From positions 62,001 to 126,000 of the forward strand of contig NZ_PNOS01000003.1 in assembly GCF_002869745.1 (NCBI RefSeq): a DNA stretch of 64,000 bases, given 5' to 3'. Shown piece by piece: positions 31,961 to 39,830 of this stretch (positions are counted from its first letter, which is position 1; each line of letters starts with the position of its first letter). Made by a program: the position numbers and the translations under genes. A model generated the notes under the pieces. The model was not told the origin of the DNA, ran no database searches, and was given only the letters and a program-made list of their open reading frames with translations. Source of the DNA: Oceaniglobus roseus (lineage in GTDB: Bacteria; Pseudomonadota; Alphaproteobacteria; Rhodobacterales; Rhodobacteraceae).

Positions 31961-32542
31961 TCAGAAGCTCTCCATCTCCCGGCCGACCCGTGCCAGGAAG
32001 GCGGCGCGGCGGGTCTCGTCGGCGCGGTTCATGTCATAAAGCGCGAGATACCGCATCCTCTCGGGACGGCAGACATGCCAGATCGCGCGCGTCACGCATT
32101 TCCTCGGCGGGTCGCCCACCAGCAGCGCGCGCGTGCGGGCACCGCCGTAGGTCGTGACGGCGGCAAGACGGCGGATATGCGTCAGGTTCGGTTTCACCCG
32201 CCCGCCCTCCAGCCGGAACGAGACGTCGGGCAGGAACACCCGGTCGAGGAAGCCCTTCAGGATCGCCGGGAAACCGAAGTTCCACACCGGGTAGACCATC
32301 ACCAGCGCCTCGGCCGCGCGCAGCCGGTCGACATAGGGTTGCACCGGCGCGCGGTTCGCCGGGCTCTCGTGGTAGCCGCGCCGCTCGGCCTCCGAAAGCA
32401 CCGGGTCGAAGCCCTCGGCGTTCAGATCGCAGTCGTCCACCTCCCAGCCCCGCGCCGTCAGGGTCTCGACCACCCTGCCGTGGAGCGCCGCCGAGAAGCT
32501 CTCGGGGCAGGGATGGGCAAAGAGGACGAGGGCGCGCGTCAT
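31961..32542 (-). CDS. NAD(P)H-dependent flavodoxin-fold oxidoreductase, copy 2
   Basis: 193-residue paralogue-like partner of the previous gene: ALVLFAHPCPESFSAALHGRVVETL, VMVYPVWNFGFPAILKGFLDRVFLPDV, AAVTTYGGA. It shares the same motifs but overall identity is moderate. The start at 32542 follows the operon's only larger gap, a 160-base segment with a long inverted repeat, so its expression may depend on read-through of that structure. Confidence 0.87.
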   Translation of the reverse strand: MTRALVLFAHPCPESFSAALHGRVVETLTARGWEVDDCDLNAEGFDPVLSEAERRGYHESPANRAPVQPYVDRLRAAEALVMVYPVWNFGFPAILKGFLDRVFLPDVSFRLEGGRVKPNLTHIRRLAAVTTYGGARTRALLVGDPPRKCVTRAIWHVCRPERMRYLALYDMNRADETRRAAFLARVGREMESF

Positions 32543-32569
32543 GCCCGGCCCCCTGCGCGGGACGAGAGT

Positions 32570-32650
32570 GCGGGAGCCTCCGGCGGGGATATTTGGAAAG
32601 CAAAGATGACGGGAAGCACGCCGCCCCCATCTTTGCTTTTCAAATATCCC
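32570..32650. repeat. Dispersed repeat family A: copy with internal inverted repeat
   Basis: A 40-base element at 32570-32608 (GCGGGAGCCTCCGGCGGGGA then TATTTGGAAAGCAAAGATG) is followed, 19 bases later, by the reverse complement of its right half at 32628-32650 with one mismatch. The arms give a 23-base hairpin. Near-identical single elements occur at 39552 and, inverted, at 39694. A short GGGGGC/GCCCCC stem follows at 32671-32685. It lies inside the catabolic operon between two genes and could modulate read-through. Confidence 0.8.
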
Positions 32651-32702
32651 GGGGGAGCGCCGCAAGGCGCGGGGGCGGAGCCCCCCTTGCACCGCCGGAC
32701 GC

Positions 32703-34103
32703 TCATTCCGCCGCCCGCAGTCTGGGGTGCGCGTACATCGCCTTGAAATCGAAGTCCGGCGTGTCCCAGGACAGCATCTTGCCGGGGTTCAGCAGGCCCT
32801 TAGGATCGGCCTCGCGCTTGAAGCGCAGCTGGCGGTCGTCGACGGTCTGGCGGCCGCCTTCCTCCAGCGTGTAGCGGTGGGGGTTGAAGATCATCGCGCC
32901 CGCCTCCTCGTGGATCCTCACGATCTCGTCCAGCCGCGCCTCGGTGGTGAACTTCACCAGCGAGAGCCCCGCGAACATCACGCGGCCATTCTCGCGCAGG
33001 ACTTCGAGGTGCTGCAGGACTTCGGGCGAGAGGTCGTTCCTGAGCTTCTCCACCAGCTCCAGGTGCTGCGGGAAGCCGTAGCGGACTTGCAGGTAGGTGA
33101 TCGACGGATCGACCTTCAGGGCGCGCAGGGTGGTGTGGTTCCAGCCGTATTCGAAGACGGGTCCGGGGTTCCGGTCCCAGTCGTTGTCGTCGCTGCGGTA
33201 GATCAGCCGCGCCTCGGGGATGCGGCCGAGGAAGGTCAGGAAGCCGTCCATGGAGTGTGGCGCGACCATCAGGCCGACGAGGCTGGTGCCCGGTTCGACA
33301 TGGGGCTTCACCCGCTGGAAGTAGTCGTGGGCGATCGGCGCCTCGAAGACCGTGGCGAGCTTGATCAGCACGCCGTCGAGGTTGGCCAGCCCTTCGGCGA
33401 AGCGGGCGGCGGCCATGAAACCGTCGAATCCGACGAACATCTCGACCCAGTCGTAGGCGGGGGCCAGAGGCATCTCGATCTCGGTGATGATCCCGTTGGT
33501 GCCGTAGGCGTGGGAGACGCGGGCCAGCTCCTCGCCGCGGAACTCGAGGATCCGCGGCTCCTCCTCCATCGTCACCACGCGCAGGCGGATGATGTTGCCG
33601 AGGTCGCGCAAGCTGCCCCAGGTGCAGGAACCGACCCCGCCCGAGCCGCCGGCGATGAAGCCGCCGATGGTCGCGGTCGCCCAGGTGGAGGAGAACATGC
33701 GGATCTCCTGCCCCGAGTGCGCCTTGCACGCGGCGTCGAGGTCCTTCAGCAGGCAGCCGGGTTCCACGACGACGCGGCCCGGGTGGATCTCCTTCACCGC
33801 CGCCATGTGTTTCAGGTGCATCACGCAGCCGCCTTCCAGCGGCATCGCCTGGCCGTAGTTGCCGGTGCCGGCCCCCCGCGTCGTCACGGGGACGTCGTGG
33901 GCATGGCAGGTCTTCAGCACCTCGATCACCTCGGCCTCGCTCCGCGGGCGCACCACGAAATCGGCCACGACATGGTCCAGCCGCGCCTTCAGGACCGGCG
34001 AGTACCAGAAGAAGTCGCGCGAGGAGGCGCGGATGTTCGCCTCCTTCTCCTCGATGTCGAGATGGGCGAGGGCGGCCTTGGCGGCGGCGACGTTGTCTTT
34101 CAT
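32703..34103 (-). CDS. FAD-binding oxidoreductase (PCMH-type, D-lactate dehydrogenase-like)
   Basis: Flavoprotein of 466 residues in the vanillyl-alcohol-oxidase/PCMH superfamily. The FAD-binding core is VVRPRSEAEVIEVLKTCHAHDVPVTTRGAGTGNYGQAMPLEGGCVM, then VEPGCLLKDLDAA, TIGGFIAGGSGGVGSCTWGSLRDLGNI and YGTNGIITEIEMPL. The C-terminal end carries the usual DPKGLLNPGKML. No signal peptide. It overlaps the amidohydrolase gene by ATGA. It probably oxidises a hydroxylated intermediate from the amidohydrolase or ring-opening step; substrate unknown. Confidence 0.88.
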   Translation of the reverse strand: MKDNVAAAKAALAHLDIEEKEANIRASSRDFFWYSPVLKARLDHVVADFVVRPRSEAEVIEVLKTCHAHDVPVTTRGAGTGNYGQAMPLEGGCVMHLKHMAAVKEIHPGRVVVEPGCLLKDLDAACKAHSGQEIRMFSSTWATATIGGFIAGGSGGVGSCTWGSLRDLGNIIRLRVVTMEEEPRILEFRGEELARVSHAYGTNGIITEIEMPLAPAYDWVEMFVGFDGFMAAARFAEGLANLDGVLIKLATVFEAPIAHDYFQRVKPHVEPGTSLVGLMVAPHSMDGFLTFLGRIPEARLIYRSDDNDWDRNPGPVFEYGWNHTTLRALKVDPSITYLQVRYGFPQHLELVEKLRNDLSPEVLQHLEVLRENGRVMFAGLSLVKFTTEARLDEIVRIHEEAGAMIFNPHRYTLEEGGRQTVDDRQLRFKREADPKGLLNPGKMLSWDTPDFDFKAMYAHPRLRAAE

Positions 34104-35365
34104 TGGCGCTCCATCAGGTCGTCGAGTTCGGCATAGTCGGGCAGCTTGCGGCCGATCTGCTTGCCCTGCCGCAGCACGATGCGGTCGGACTGGGGCCGGG
34201 CGAAGAGCTCGGTCCAGGTGCGGGCGTTGAAGATTGACAGGTCGGCGGGGGCACCTTCGGCCAGCGAGGGGGCATCGAATCCGCAGGCCCTCGCCGGGTT
34301 CGCCAGCACCGCGTTCACCCAGTCGGGGTCGGAGTGGTCGAGGTGGCCGATCCGCGTGGCCTGGCGCAGCACCTCCAGCATGTCGAGGTCGCCGAAGGCA
34401 TAGAACGGATCGCGGGTGTTGTCGGAGGCGAAGGAGACGTTGACGCCTGCCGCCTTCATCTCGTGCACCAGCGTGATGCCGCGGTTCCTCGGGGTGCGGC
34501 CCGCGCGGCGGTCCTGGAGGTAGAGGTTGCACATGGGCAGGGACACGACGTGCAGCCCCGCCTTCGCCACCAGCGCGATGGTGTCGAGCGCGCGGGCCTC
34601 GTCCTGGGTCGAGAGCGAGCAGCAGTGGCCGACCACCACGGGCGCGGCGAAGCCCGTCTCCAGCACCGTCTGGGCGATCAGGCGCAGCGTCTCGGCCTCG
34701 GGATCCATCGTCTCGTCGACGTGGAAATCGACCGACAGGCCGTGCTTTTCGGCGAGCTTCAGGAAACCGGTCAGGCGCGCCTTCAGGTCCGGCACCGGAT
34801 AGGTGACCATGCCGAGCACGCCGCCCGACTGCGCCACCAGCTCCGCCGTGTGGCGGAAGCTGCCGTCGAGGTCGACCCGGTCGCAGCCGATCAGGCAGCT
34901 GGCCTGCAGCGCGATCCGGTCCGCCCAGTCCGCGCGCAGCTCGCGGAACACGGGCCAGGAGATGTCGTCCTGCGGGGGAATCGAATCGAGGTGGGTGCGG
35001 ATCGCGCGGGTGCCGTGGGCGAAGGCGCAGCGCAGCGCGAAATCGGCGCGGCGGCGCACGTCCCCGGCGCTCCAGTTGGCCTCGCGGTCCTTCGCGACCG
35101 TGGCGAGGGCGCCGTCGAAGGTCCCGTCGGGATTCGGCGCGCGGTTCCAGATGTGCCCCTTGTCGAGGTGGGTGTGCATGTCGACGAAGGCGGGCAGCAC
35201 CATCGCCCCGCCCATGTCGATCGCGATGTTCTGCGGCCCGGCGATCCGCCCCCCGGCAAGCGAGATCGAGGTGCGGACAAGGTCGCCGGGCTGATCCAGC
35301 AGGCAGGCGGGCACGGTCACGTTCTCGAGCGTCACGGGGCCGCTCGGCAGGGCACGGAAATCCAT
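34100..35365 (-). CDS. Cytosine deaminase-like amidohydrolase
   Basis: Zinc or iron-dependent amidohydrolase of 421 residues. The first metal motif is VDMHTHLDKGHIW (HxH), then SVDFHVDETMD (His) and VVVGHCCSLS (His) with the catalytic Asp in FASDNTRDPF, the CodA/isocytosine deaminase arrangement. ACGFDAPSLAEGAPADLSIFNARTW is the closing beta-sandwich. It deaminates or hydrolyses a heterocyclic amine; exact substrate unknown. The start overlaps the permease stop by one base (TGATG). Together with the import genes it suggests that the imported compound is first deaminated. Confidence 0.88.
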   Translation of the reverse strand: MDFRALPSGPVTLENVTVPACLLDQPGDLVRTSISLAGGRIAGPQNIAIDMGGAMVLPAFVDMHTHLDKGHIWNRAPNPDGTFDGALATVAKDREANWSAGDVRRRADFALRCAFAHGTRAIRTHLDSIPPQDDISWPVFRELRADWADRIALQASCLIGCDRVDLDGSFRHTAELVAQSGGVLGMVTYPVPDLKARLTGFLKLAEKHGLSVDFHVDETMDPEAETLRLIAQTVLETGFAAPVVVGHCCSLSTQDEARALDTIALVAKAGLHVVSLPMCNLYLQDRRAGRTPRNRGITLVHEMKAAGVNVSFASDNTRDPFYAFGDLDMLEVLRQATRIGHLDHSDPDWVNAVLANPARACGFDAPSLAEGAPADLSIFNARTWTELFARPQSDRIVLRQGKQIGRKLPDYAELDDLMERQ

Positions 35366-36234
35366 CAGGTCTCTCTCTTCAGGGCGCTTTCGTGCCACTT
35401 TCTCAGCATGAAATGGCTGAAGAGGGAAAGGGCGGCGAAGATCATCACGCCCATCATCGCGACGAGGCCGAGGGCCGCGAACATCCGCGCGATGTTGAGC
35501 CTGTAGCCCGCCTCCTGGATGCGGAAGGCGAGCCCCGCGCCGACGCCGCCGGTGCCCGCCACCAGTTCCGCCACCACGGCGCCGATCAGCGACAGCCCCC
35601 CGGCGATCTTCAGCCCGCCGAGGAAATAGGGCAGCGCCGAGGGCAGTTGCAGCATCCAGAGCCGTTGCCAGCGGCTGGCGCCGTAGATGCGGAACAGGTC
35701 GCGCAGGTTGTGGTCGACCGAGTTGAGGCCCAGCGTGGTGGAGGACAGCACCGGGAAGAAGGCCACGATCCAGGCGCAGAGCAGCATCCCGACCGTCTTG
35801 GACGAGACGTAGATGAAGATCAGCGGCGCGATCGAGACGACGGGCGTGACCTGCAGGATCACGGCGTAGGGATAGAAGGACATCTCGATCATCCGGCTCT
35901 GGTTGAACAGGATGGCAAGCCCCGCACCGCCGATCACGGCCAGCGCAAGGGCCATCAGCGTCACCCGCCCCGTCAGCAGCGCGGCGTCGAACAGGATCGG
36001 CCAGTCGGTCGTCAGGCTCTCCCAGACGTTGCCGGGGCTCGGCAGGATGTAGTGGGGGATCTCGTTCCAGACCACGATCCGGTCCCAAAGGAACAGCATG
36101 GCCAGCAGCACGAAGGCGGGCAGGGTCCAGCGGGCGATCTTCTCGACGCTCTGGCGGCGGTGGCGGCGGCTTTCCTCGAGGTCGACCGGGGCCGAGGCGC
36201 CTGCGGGGCCGTGTTCGGCGTTCGTCAGGCTCAT
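35365..36234 (-). CDS. ABC transporter permease, nitrate/sulfonate/taurine (SsuC/ThiX) type
   Basis: Inner-membrane permease of 289 residues with about six helices (WTLPAFVLLAMLFLWDRIVVW, ALLTGRVTLMALALAVIGGAGLAIL, VILQVTPVVSIAPLIFIYV, LLCAWIVAFFPVLSSTTLGL and others) and the EAA-like coupling loop RIYGASRWQRLWMLQLPSALPYFLGGLK. It overlaps both neighbours (ATGA with the ATPase, TGATG with the amidohydrolase). Confidence 0.92.
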   Translation of the reverse strand: MSLTNAEHGPAGASAPVDLEESRRHRRQSVEKIARWTLPAFVLLAMLFLWDRIVVWNEIPHYILPSPGNVWESLTTDWPILFDAALLTGRVTLMALALAVIGGAGLAILFNQSRMIEMSFYPYAVILQVTPVVSIAPLIFIYVSSKTVGMLLCAWIVAFFPVLSSTTLGLNSVDHNLRDLFRIYGASRWQRLWMLQLPSALPYFLGGLKIAGGLSLIGAVVAELVAGTGGVGAGLAFRIQEAGYRLNIARMFAALGLVAMMGVMIFAALSLFSHFMLRKWHESALKRET

Positions 36235-37019
36235 GCGGCCAGCTCCATCGCGGTGTGCAGCGCGTCCGAGGCGGCGCGGCACCGGGCGGCATATTCGGCC
36301 GAGGTGCGGAAGTCCTCGTGCCGGGGATAGGGCGCATCGACCGTCAGCTCGGCGCTGACGCGGCCGGGGCGGGCGGCCATGACCACGATCCGGTCCGACA
36401 GGAAGACCGACTCGAACACCGAATGGGTGACGAAGATCACCGTGCAGCCGATCGCGGCCTTCATTTCCAGCAGGTCGTTGTTCAGCTTGAACCGGGTGAT
36501 CTCGTCCAGCGCGGCGAAGGGTTCGTCCATCAGAATCAGCTTCGGCCGCGTGACCATGGCGCGGGCGATGGAGACGCGCATCTTCATCCCCCCCGACAGC
36601 TCGCGCGGATAGGCGGCCCGGAACTTCTCGAGGCCGACCAGTTTCAGCACCTCCTCCACCCGGTCGCGCACCGAGGCATAGCTTTCGCCGCGCAGGCGGA
36701 ACGGCAGCCACACGTTCTGCGCCACCGTCGCCCAGGGCATCAGCGTCGGCTCCTGGAAGACGACGCCGAGATCGCCCTGCGACTGCGCCTCGGTCCAGCG
36801 GATCCGCCCGGTCGTCGGCTGCATCAGCCCCGCGATCAGCCTCAGCGCCGTGGACTTGCCGCAGCCCGAGGGGCCGAGAAGCGAGATGAAATCGCCCTGG
36901 CCCACCCCCAGCGTCATGCCGTTCAGCGCCACGACATTGCCCCGGAAGGTCTTGTTGACCCCTTCCATGCGCAGGATCTCCGGGCGCTGGCCGAGGGGAG
37001 GGAGGGGGGCAGGGGGCAT
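36231..37019 (-). CDS. ABC transporter ATP-binding protein, nitrate/sulfonate/taurine type
   Basis: ATPase of 262 residues partnering the SsuC-like permease. Walker A GPSGCGKST, Q-loop VFQEPTLMPW, signature LSGGMKMR (last two positions vary from the usual QQ), Walker B LILMDEPFAALDE and H-loop VTHSV. The C-terminal 50 residues extend beyond the minimal domain (SAELTVDAPYPRHEDFRTSAEYAARC). It follows the binding-protein gene after 44 bases containing a strong hairpin and overlaps the permease by ATGA. Confidence 0.93.
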   Translation of the reverse strand: MPPAPLPPLGQRPEILRMEGVNKTFRGNVVALNGMTLGVGQGDFISLLGPSGCGKSTALRLIAGLMQPTTGRIRWTEAQSQGDLGVVFQEPTLMPWATVAQNVWLPFRLRGESYASVRDRVEEVLKLVGLEKFRAAYPRELSGGMKMRVSIARAMVTRPKLILMDEPFAALDEITRFKLNNDLLEMKAAIGCTVIFVTHSVFESVFLSDRIVVMAARPGRVSAELTVDAPYPRHEDFRTSAEYAARCRAASDALHTAMELAA

Positions 37020-37031
37020 CGTCGGCTCCTT

Positions 37032-37054
37032 CGGAGGGGCGGGGCGCCCCTCCG
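37032..37054 (-). terminator. Intercistronic hairpin after the ABC binding-protein gene
   Basis: CGGAGGGGC-GGGGC-GCCCCTCCG, 9-bp stem without a T-run, between the binding-protein stop (37064) and the ATPase start (37019). Such stems commonly stabilise the upstream mRNA so that binding protein exceeds transporter. Confidence 0.6.
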
Positions 37055-37063
37055 GTCAGGGGA

Positions 37064-38068
37064 TCAGTTGGCGGGCATCAGGTCCATGCCGACCTTCTGG
37101 TTCACGAACTCGGTGGTGAAGGAGGATTTCCAGTCGAGCCCGTCCTCGATCACCCCCGCATCCACCATCTTCCGGTAGAAGTCGCCGACCTGTTCCTCGG
37201 TCATGGCGCCAAGGCCCAGCGTCTCGGCATCGCCCGAGACGACGATCCCGTTCTCCTTCATCTTGTCGATGCCGAAGGCGATCAGCTCGTCCGTCATGTC
37301 GGGGTTGGCGGCCTTGATCATCTCGTTGGCCTTCGCGTTGTCGCCGTAGAGGTAGTTGTACCAGCCCTTGATCGAGCCCTCGACGAAGCACTTCACCTGC
37401 TCGGGCTTCTCCTTGATCGTGTCCGCCATGGTCTCGATCGTGGTCGCATAGGTCGAGTACCCGGCATCGGCGATCAGGAACAGGTCGGGCACGAAGCCGC
37501 CCTCCTTCTCGACGACGTAGGGCTCGGACGAGAGGTATCCCTGCATCCCCGAGTTCTCGTCGGCGATGAAGGGGGCGGGGTTGAAGGTGTAGGGCACGCG
37601 CTGCTCGACCGTGAAGCCGTAGGCGGCGATCATCCACTGGTAGTAGCTGGCGAAACCGTTGTCGCCGATGAAGAGCTTGAGGTTCTTCAGGTCCTCGAAA
37701 TTCTTCGCCTTGCCCGGGTGGGTCACGATCACCTGCGGGTGCTTCTGGAAGATGGCGGCGACGGCGACGACCGGGATCCCTTCCTTCACCGCGTTGAACG
37801 CCTGGAGCATGTCGCCGCCCATGTGATAGTCGATCTTGCCCGCCAGCAGCAGCGCGCGGTTGTTCACCTGCGGCCCGCCCGGAACGATGGTCACGTCCAG
37901 CCCGCATTCGGCATAGGTGCCGTCGGCCACGGACTGGTAGAAGCCGCCGTGTTCGGCCTGGGCCAGCCAGTTGGTGCCGAAGGTGACGGCGGTGGTGTCC
38001 TGGGCCCCGGCGGCGGTGACGGTCAGGGTCAGCGCCCCGGCGAGGGCGGCGGTGGCAAGCTTCGGCAT
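37064..38068 (-). CDS. ABC transporter substrate-binding protein, NMT1/ThiY-like
   Basis: Periplasmic binding protein of 334 residues, first gene of the leftward operon. Signal peptide MPKLATAALAGALTLTVTAAGAQ. The NMT1/THI5 pattern is visible: VTFGTNWLAQAEHGGFYQSVADGTYAECGLDVTIVPGGPQVNN, GKIDYHMGGDMLQAFNAVKEGIPVVAVAA and FQKHPQVIVTHPG. Known relatives bind pyrimidines, taurine or sulfonates; with a cytosine-deaminase-like enzyme downstream a pyrimidine-like ligand is plausible but unproven. GGGGAG precedes the ATG at 38068. It diverges from a RidA gene across 228 bases. Confidence 0.92.
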   Translation of the reverse strand: MPKLATAALAGALTLTVTAAGAQDTTAVTFGTNWLAQAEHGGFYQSVADGTYAECGLDVTIVPGGPQVNNRALLLAGKIDYHMGGDMLQAFNAVKEGIPVVAVAAIFQKHPQVIVTHPGKAKNFEDLKNLKLFIGDNGFASYYQWMIAAYGFTVEQRVPYTFNPAPFIADENSGMQGYLSSEPYVVEKEGGFVPDLFLIADAGYSTYATTIETMADTIKEKPEQVKCFVEGSIKGWYNYLYGDNAKANEMIKAANPDMTDELIAFGIDKMKENGIVVSGDAETLGLGAMTEEQVGDFYRKMVDAGVIEDGLDWKSSFTTEFVNQKVGMDLMPAN

Positions 38069-38296
38069 CGTGAACTCCCCATGGTTTTGCGGCATTCTCC
38101 GACGACCGCAGGGGCGCGCAAGGGAGCGGCGGACAGAGGCCGGGCCGAGGCGGGCAGACCGTCGTGAGCGCCTTCGGATTGGGCAGATCCCCAGCGGCTG
38201 CCCTGATTATGGGCGACACCGGCAGGGGCCTGCACGTCAAGGCTGGCCTCCGCCCGCCGCGGCGGGGAAAGCTCGGGCAGCACAGGGGAGAATCGG

Positions 38297-38683
38297 ATGC
38301 GGATGCTTCAGCCGGGCGGGATCGCGCCGCCCTTCGCACGCTACGCCCACGGGGTCGAGACGCCCGCCGGGGCGCGCCTGGTGGCGACCTCTGGCCAGCT
38401 GGGGCTGGCCGCGGACGGCACCGTGCCGGAGGGGGCCGAGGCGCAGGCGGCGCTCTGCTTCGCCAACATCGACGCGATCCTGGCCGAGGCCGGGGCGGAC
38501 CGGCGCCACGTCCTGCGCCTCAACGCCTATGTCACGGGGCGGCAGCACATGGCGGGCTACATGGCCGCGCGGGATGCCTGGCTGGCGGGGGGGGAGCGGC
38601 TTCCGGCCTCGACCCTCGTCATCGTCTCGGGCTTCACCCGCCCCGAGTTCGTGGTCGAGATCGAGGCGCTCGCGGCCGTCTGA
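38297..38683 (+). CDS. RidA-family enamine/imine deaminase
   Basis: Cytosolic protein of 128 residues of the RidA/YjgF superfamily, which hydrolyses reactive enamines and imines. Typical stretches: ARYAHGVETPAGARLVATSGQLGLAADGTVPEGAEAQAALCFANIDAILAEAGA, VLRLNAYVTG and a near-C-terminal EIEALA. The family arginine appears in LPASTLVIVSGFTRPEFVVEIE as FTRPEF rather than the classical R105 context, so subfamily is uncertain. GGGGAG precedes the ATG. Divergence from the catabolic operon suggests it removes imine products made there. Confidence 0.9.
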   Translation: MRMLQPGGIAPPFARYAHGVETPAGARLVATSGQLGLAADGTVPEGAEAQAALCFANIDAILAEAGADRRHVLRLNAYVTGRQHMAGYMAARDAWLAGGERLPASTLVIVSGFTRPEFVVEIEALAAV

Positions 38684-38698
38684 CGCGGGCCCGGAGCG

Positions 38699-39439
38699 TC
38701 AGGGCCAGACGATCAGCTTGATTGCGAGGACCACGAGCACCGACAGGGTCAGCCGGTCGAAGGCACGGGCCGAGATCGAGCGCGCGAGGCGCGCGCCGAC
38801 AGGCATGAAGCCGAGGAGCGGCACCAGCGCGAGGGCGGACAGGACCACCATGTGCAGGTCGTAGAGGCCGAAGCCGATCAGCGTCGGCAGCTGGGTGACG
38901 CACATCGCGGTGAAGAAGAGCGAGATCGTGGGGATGAACCGGCCCCGCTCCATCCGGATGGCGTTCAGGAAGCTGACCGACACCGGGGCCGAGATCCCCG
39001 CGGCGCCCTGAAGCAGCCCGGCGGCGATGCCCGCGGGCGGGGACAGCCGCCGCGCCAGGGGTTCGGGCAGGTGGAAATCCGCCTTCGCCAGCCTCAGCCC
39101 GACATAGCCGAGCACGGCGAGCGCCACGGTCAGGGTCAGCGCGCGGGCCGGGACCGAGACCAGGAGGAACGTCCCGAGCAGCGCACCGATGCCCCCGGCG
39201 ATGGCGAAGCTCCAGGCCAGCCGGTCGGGACGGCGCGCCCGCCAGGTCCAGAGCTGGGTGAGGTTGGTGCAGAGGTTCGGCAGCACCATCAGCACCACGG
39301 CGAGGCGGACGTCGAAGAACGCCGCCATCACCGGGATCGCCACCACAGGCGCGCCCATGCCGGTCGCGCCCTTGAGGATGCCGCCAAGGGCGAGGGCGAT
39401 GAAGATGGCGACGTATCCGGGAAGGTCGAGCTCGATCAT
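38699..39439 (-). CDS. TSUP-family (TauE/SafE) membrane transporter
   Basis: Inner-membrane protein of 246 residues with about seven helices: GYVAIFIALALGGILKGATGMGAPVVAIPVMAAFFDVRLAVVLMVLPN at the N-terminal repeat and AGIAAGLLQGAAGISAPVSVSF at the second, both TSUP signatures. Members export sulfite, sulfonates or organic acids. The start at 39439 has no clear ribosome site. It converges on the ridA gene with a 15-base gap; relation to the catabolic operon is possible but unproven. Confidence 0.88.
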   Translation of the reverse strand: MIELDLPGYVAIFIALALGGILKGATGMGAPVVAIPVMAAFFDVRLAVVLMVLPNLCTNLTQLWTWRARRPDRLAWSFAIAGGIGALLGTFLLVSVPARALTLTVALAVLGYVGLRLAKADFHLPEPLARRLSPPAGIAAGLLQGAAGISAPVSVSFLNAIRMERGRFIPTISLFFTAMCVTQLPTLIGFGLYDLHMVVLSALALVPLLGFMPVGARLARSISARAFDRLTLSVLVVLAIKLIVWP

Positions 39440-39551
39440 GCCGCAAGCGGTAGCGGATCGCGGCGGCGGGCGGAACCGCAAAGCGACCGCCGTTGCGCTC
39501 GGCCTGCGGCGCGGCAGCGCCCTCGGCCGAGGCGAAAGCGCCGGTTGCACC

Positions 39552-39593
39552 TGCGGGAGCCTCCGGCGGAGATATTTAAGAAAGCAAAGATGA
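39552..39593 (+). repeat. Dispersed repeat family A, single copy
   Basis: TGCGGGAGCCTCCGGCGGAG followed by ATATTTAAGAAAGCAAAGATGA. It differs from the 32570 copy at three positions. Confidence 0.8.
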
Positions 39594-39693
39594 AGGGGGC
39601 GTCACCGCGCCCTGTCCTCCGGAACGGGCCCTCGACCCGGGTCGCGTGACCCGTGCGCCTTCCGCCAGCCGTGGCGTGTCGCGCTCCGCCTCG

Positions 39694-39737
39694 TCATCCT
39701 TGCTTTCCAGATATCCCCGCCGGAGGCTCCCGCACTC
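39694..39737 (-). repeat. Dispersed repeat family A, inverted copy
   Basis: Reverse complement reads AGAGTGCGGGAGCCTCCGGC then GGGGATATCTGGAAAGCAAGGATGA, differing from the 32570 copy at two positions and matching its flanks as well (GAGAGTGCGGG), so the conserved unit is about 45 bases. Confidence 0.8.
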
Positions 39738-39830
39738 TCCACCCGCGCGTCGGACGGGGACGAGGGCGCGGGCGCCAGGGAAGCGGCGGAGCCTCTGGTC
39801 CTTTCCGTGGCGGGGCGCTATGGCGAGGCC

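Larger units (their letters stand above)
39440..39830. other. Intergenic region between two transporters, with two repeat elements
   Basis: A 391-base stretch between the divergent TSUP and AbrB-like genes. It contains one direct (39552-39593) and one inverted (39694-39737) copy of dispersed repeat family A, about 100 bases apart, so the region can fold back on itself. No open frame with a plausible ribosome site is seen. Confidence 0.6.
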
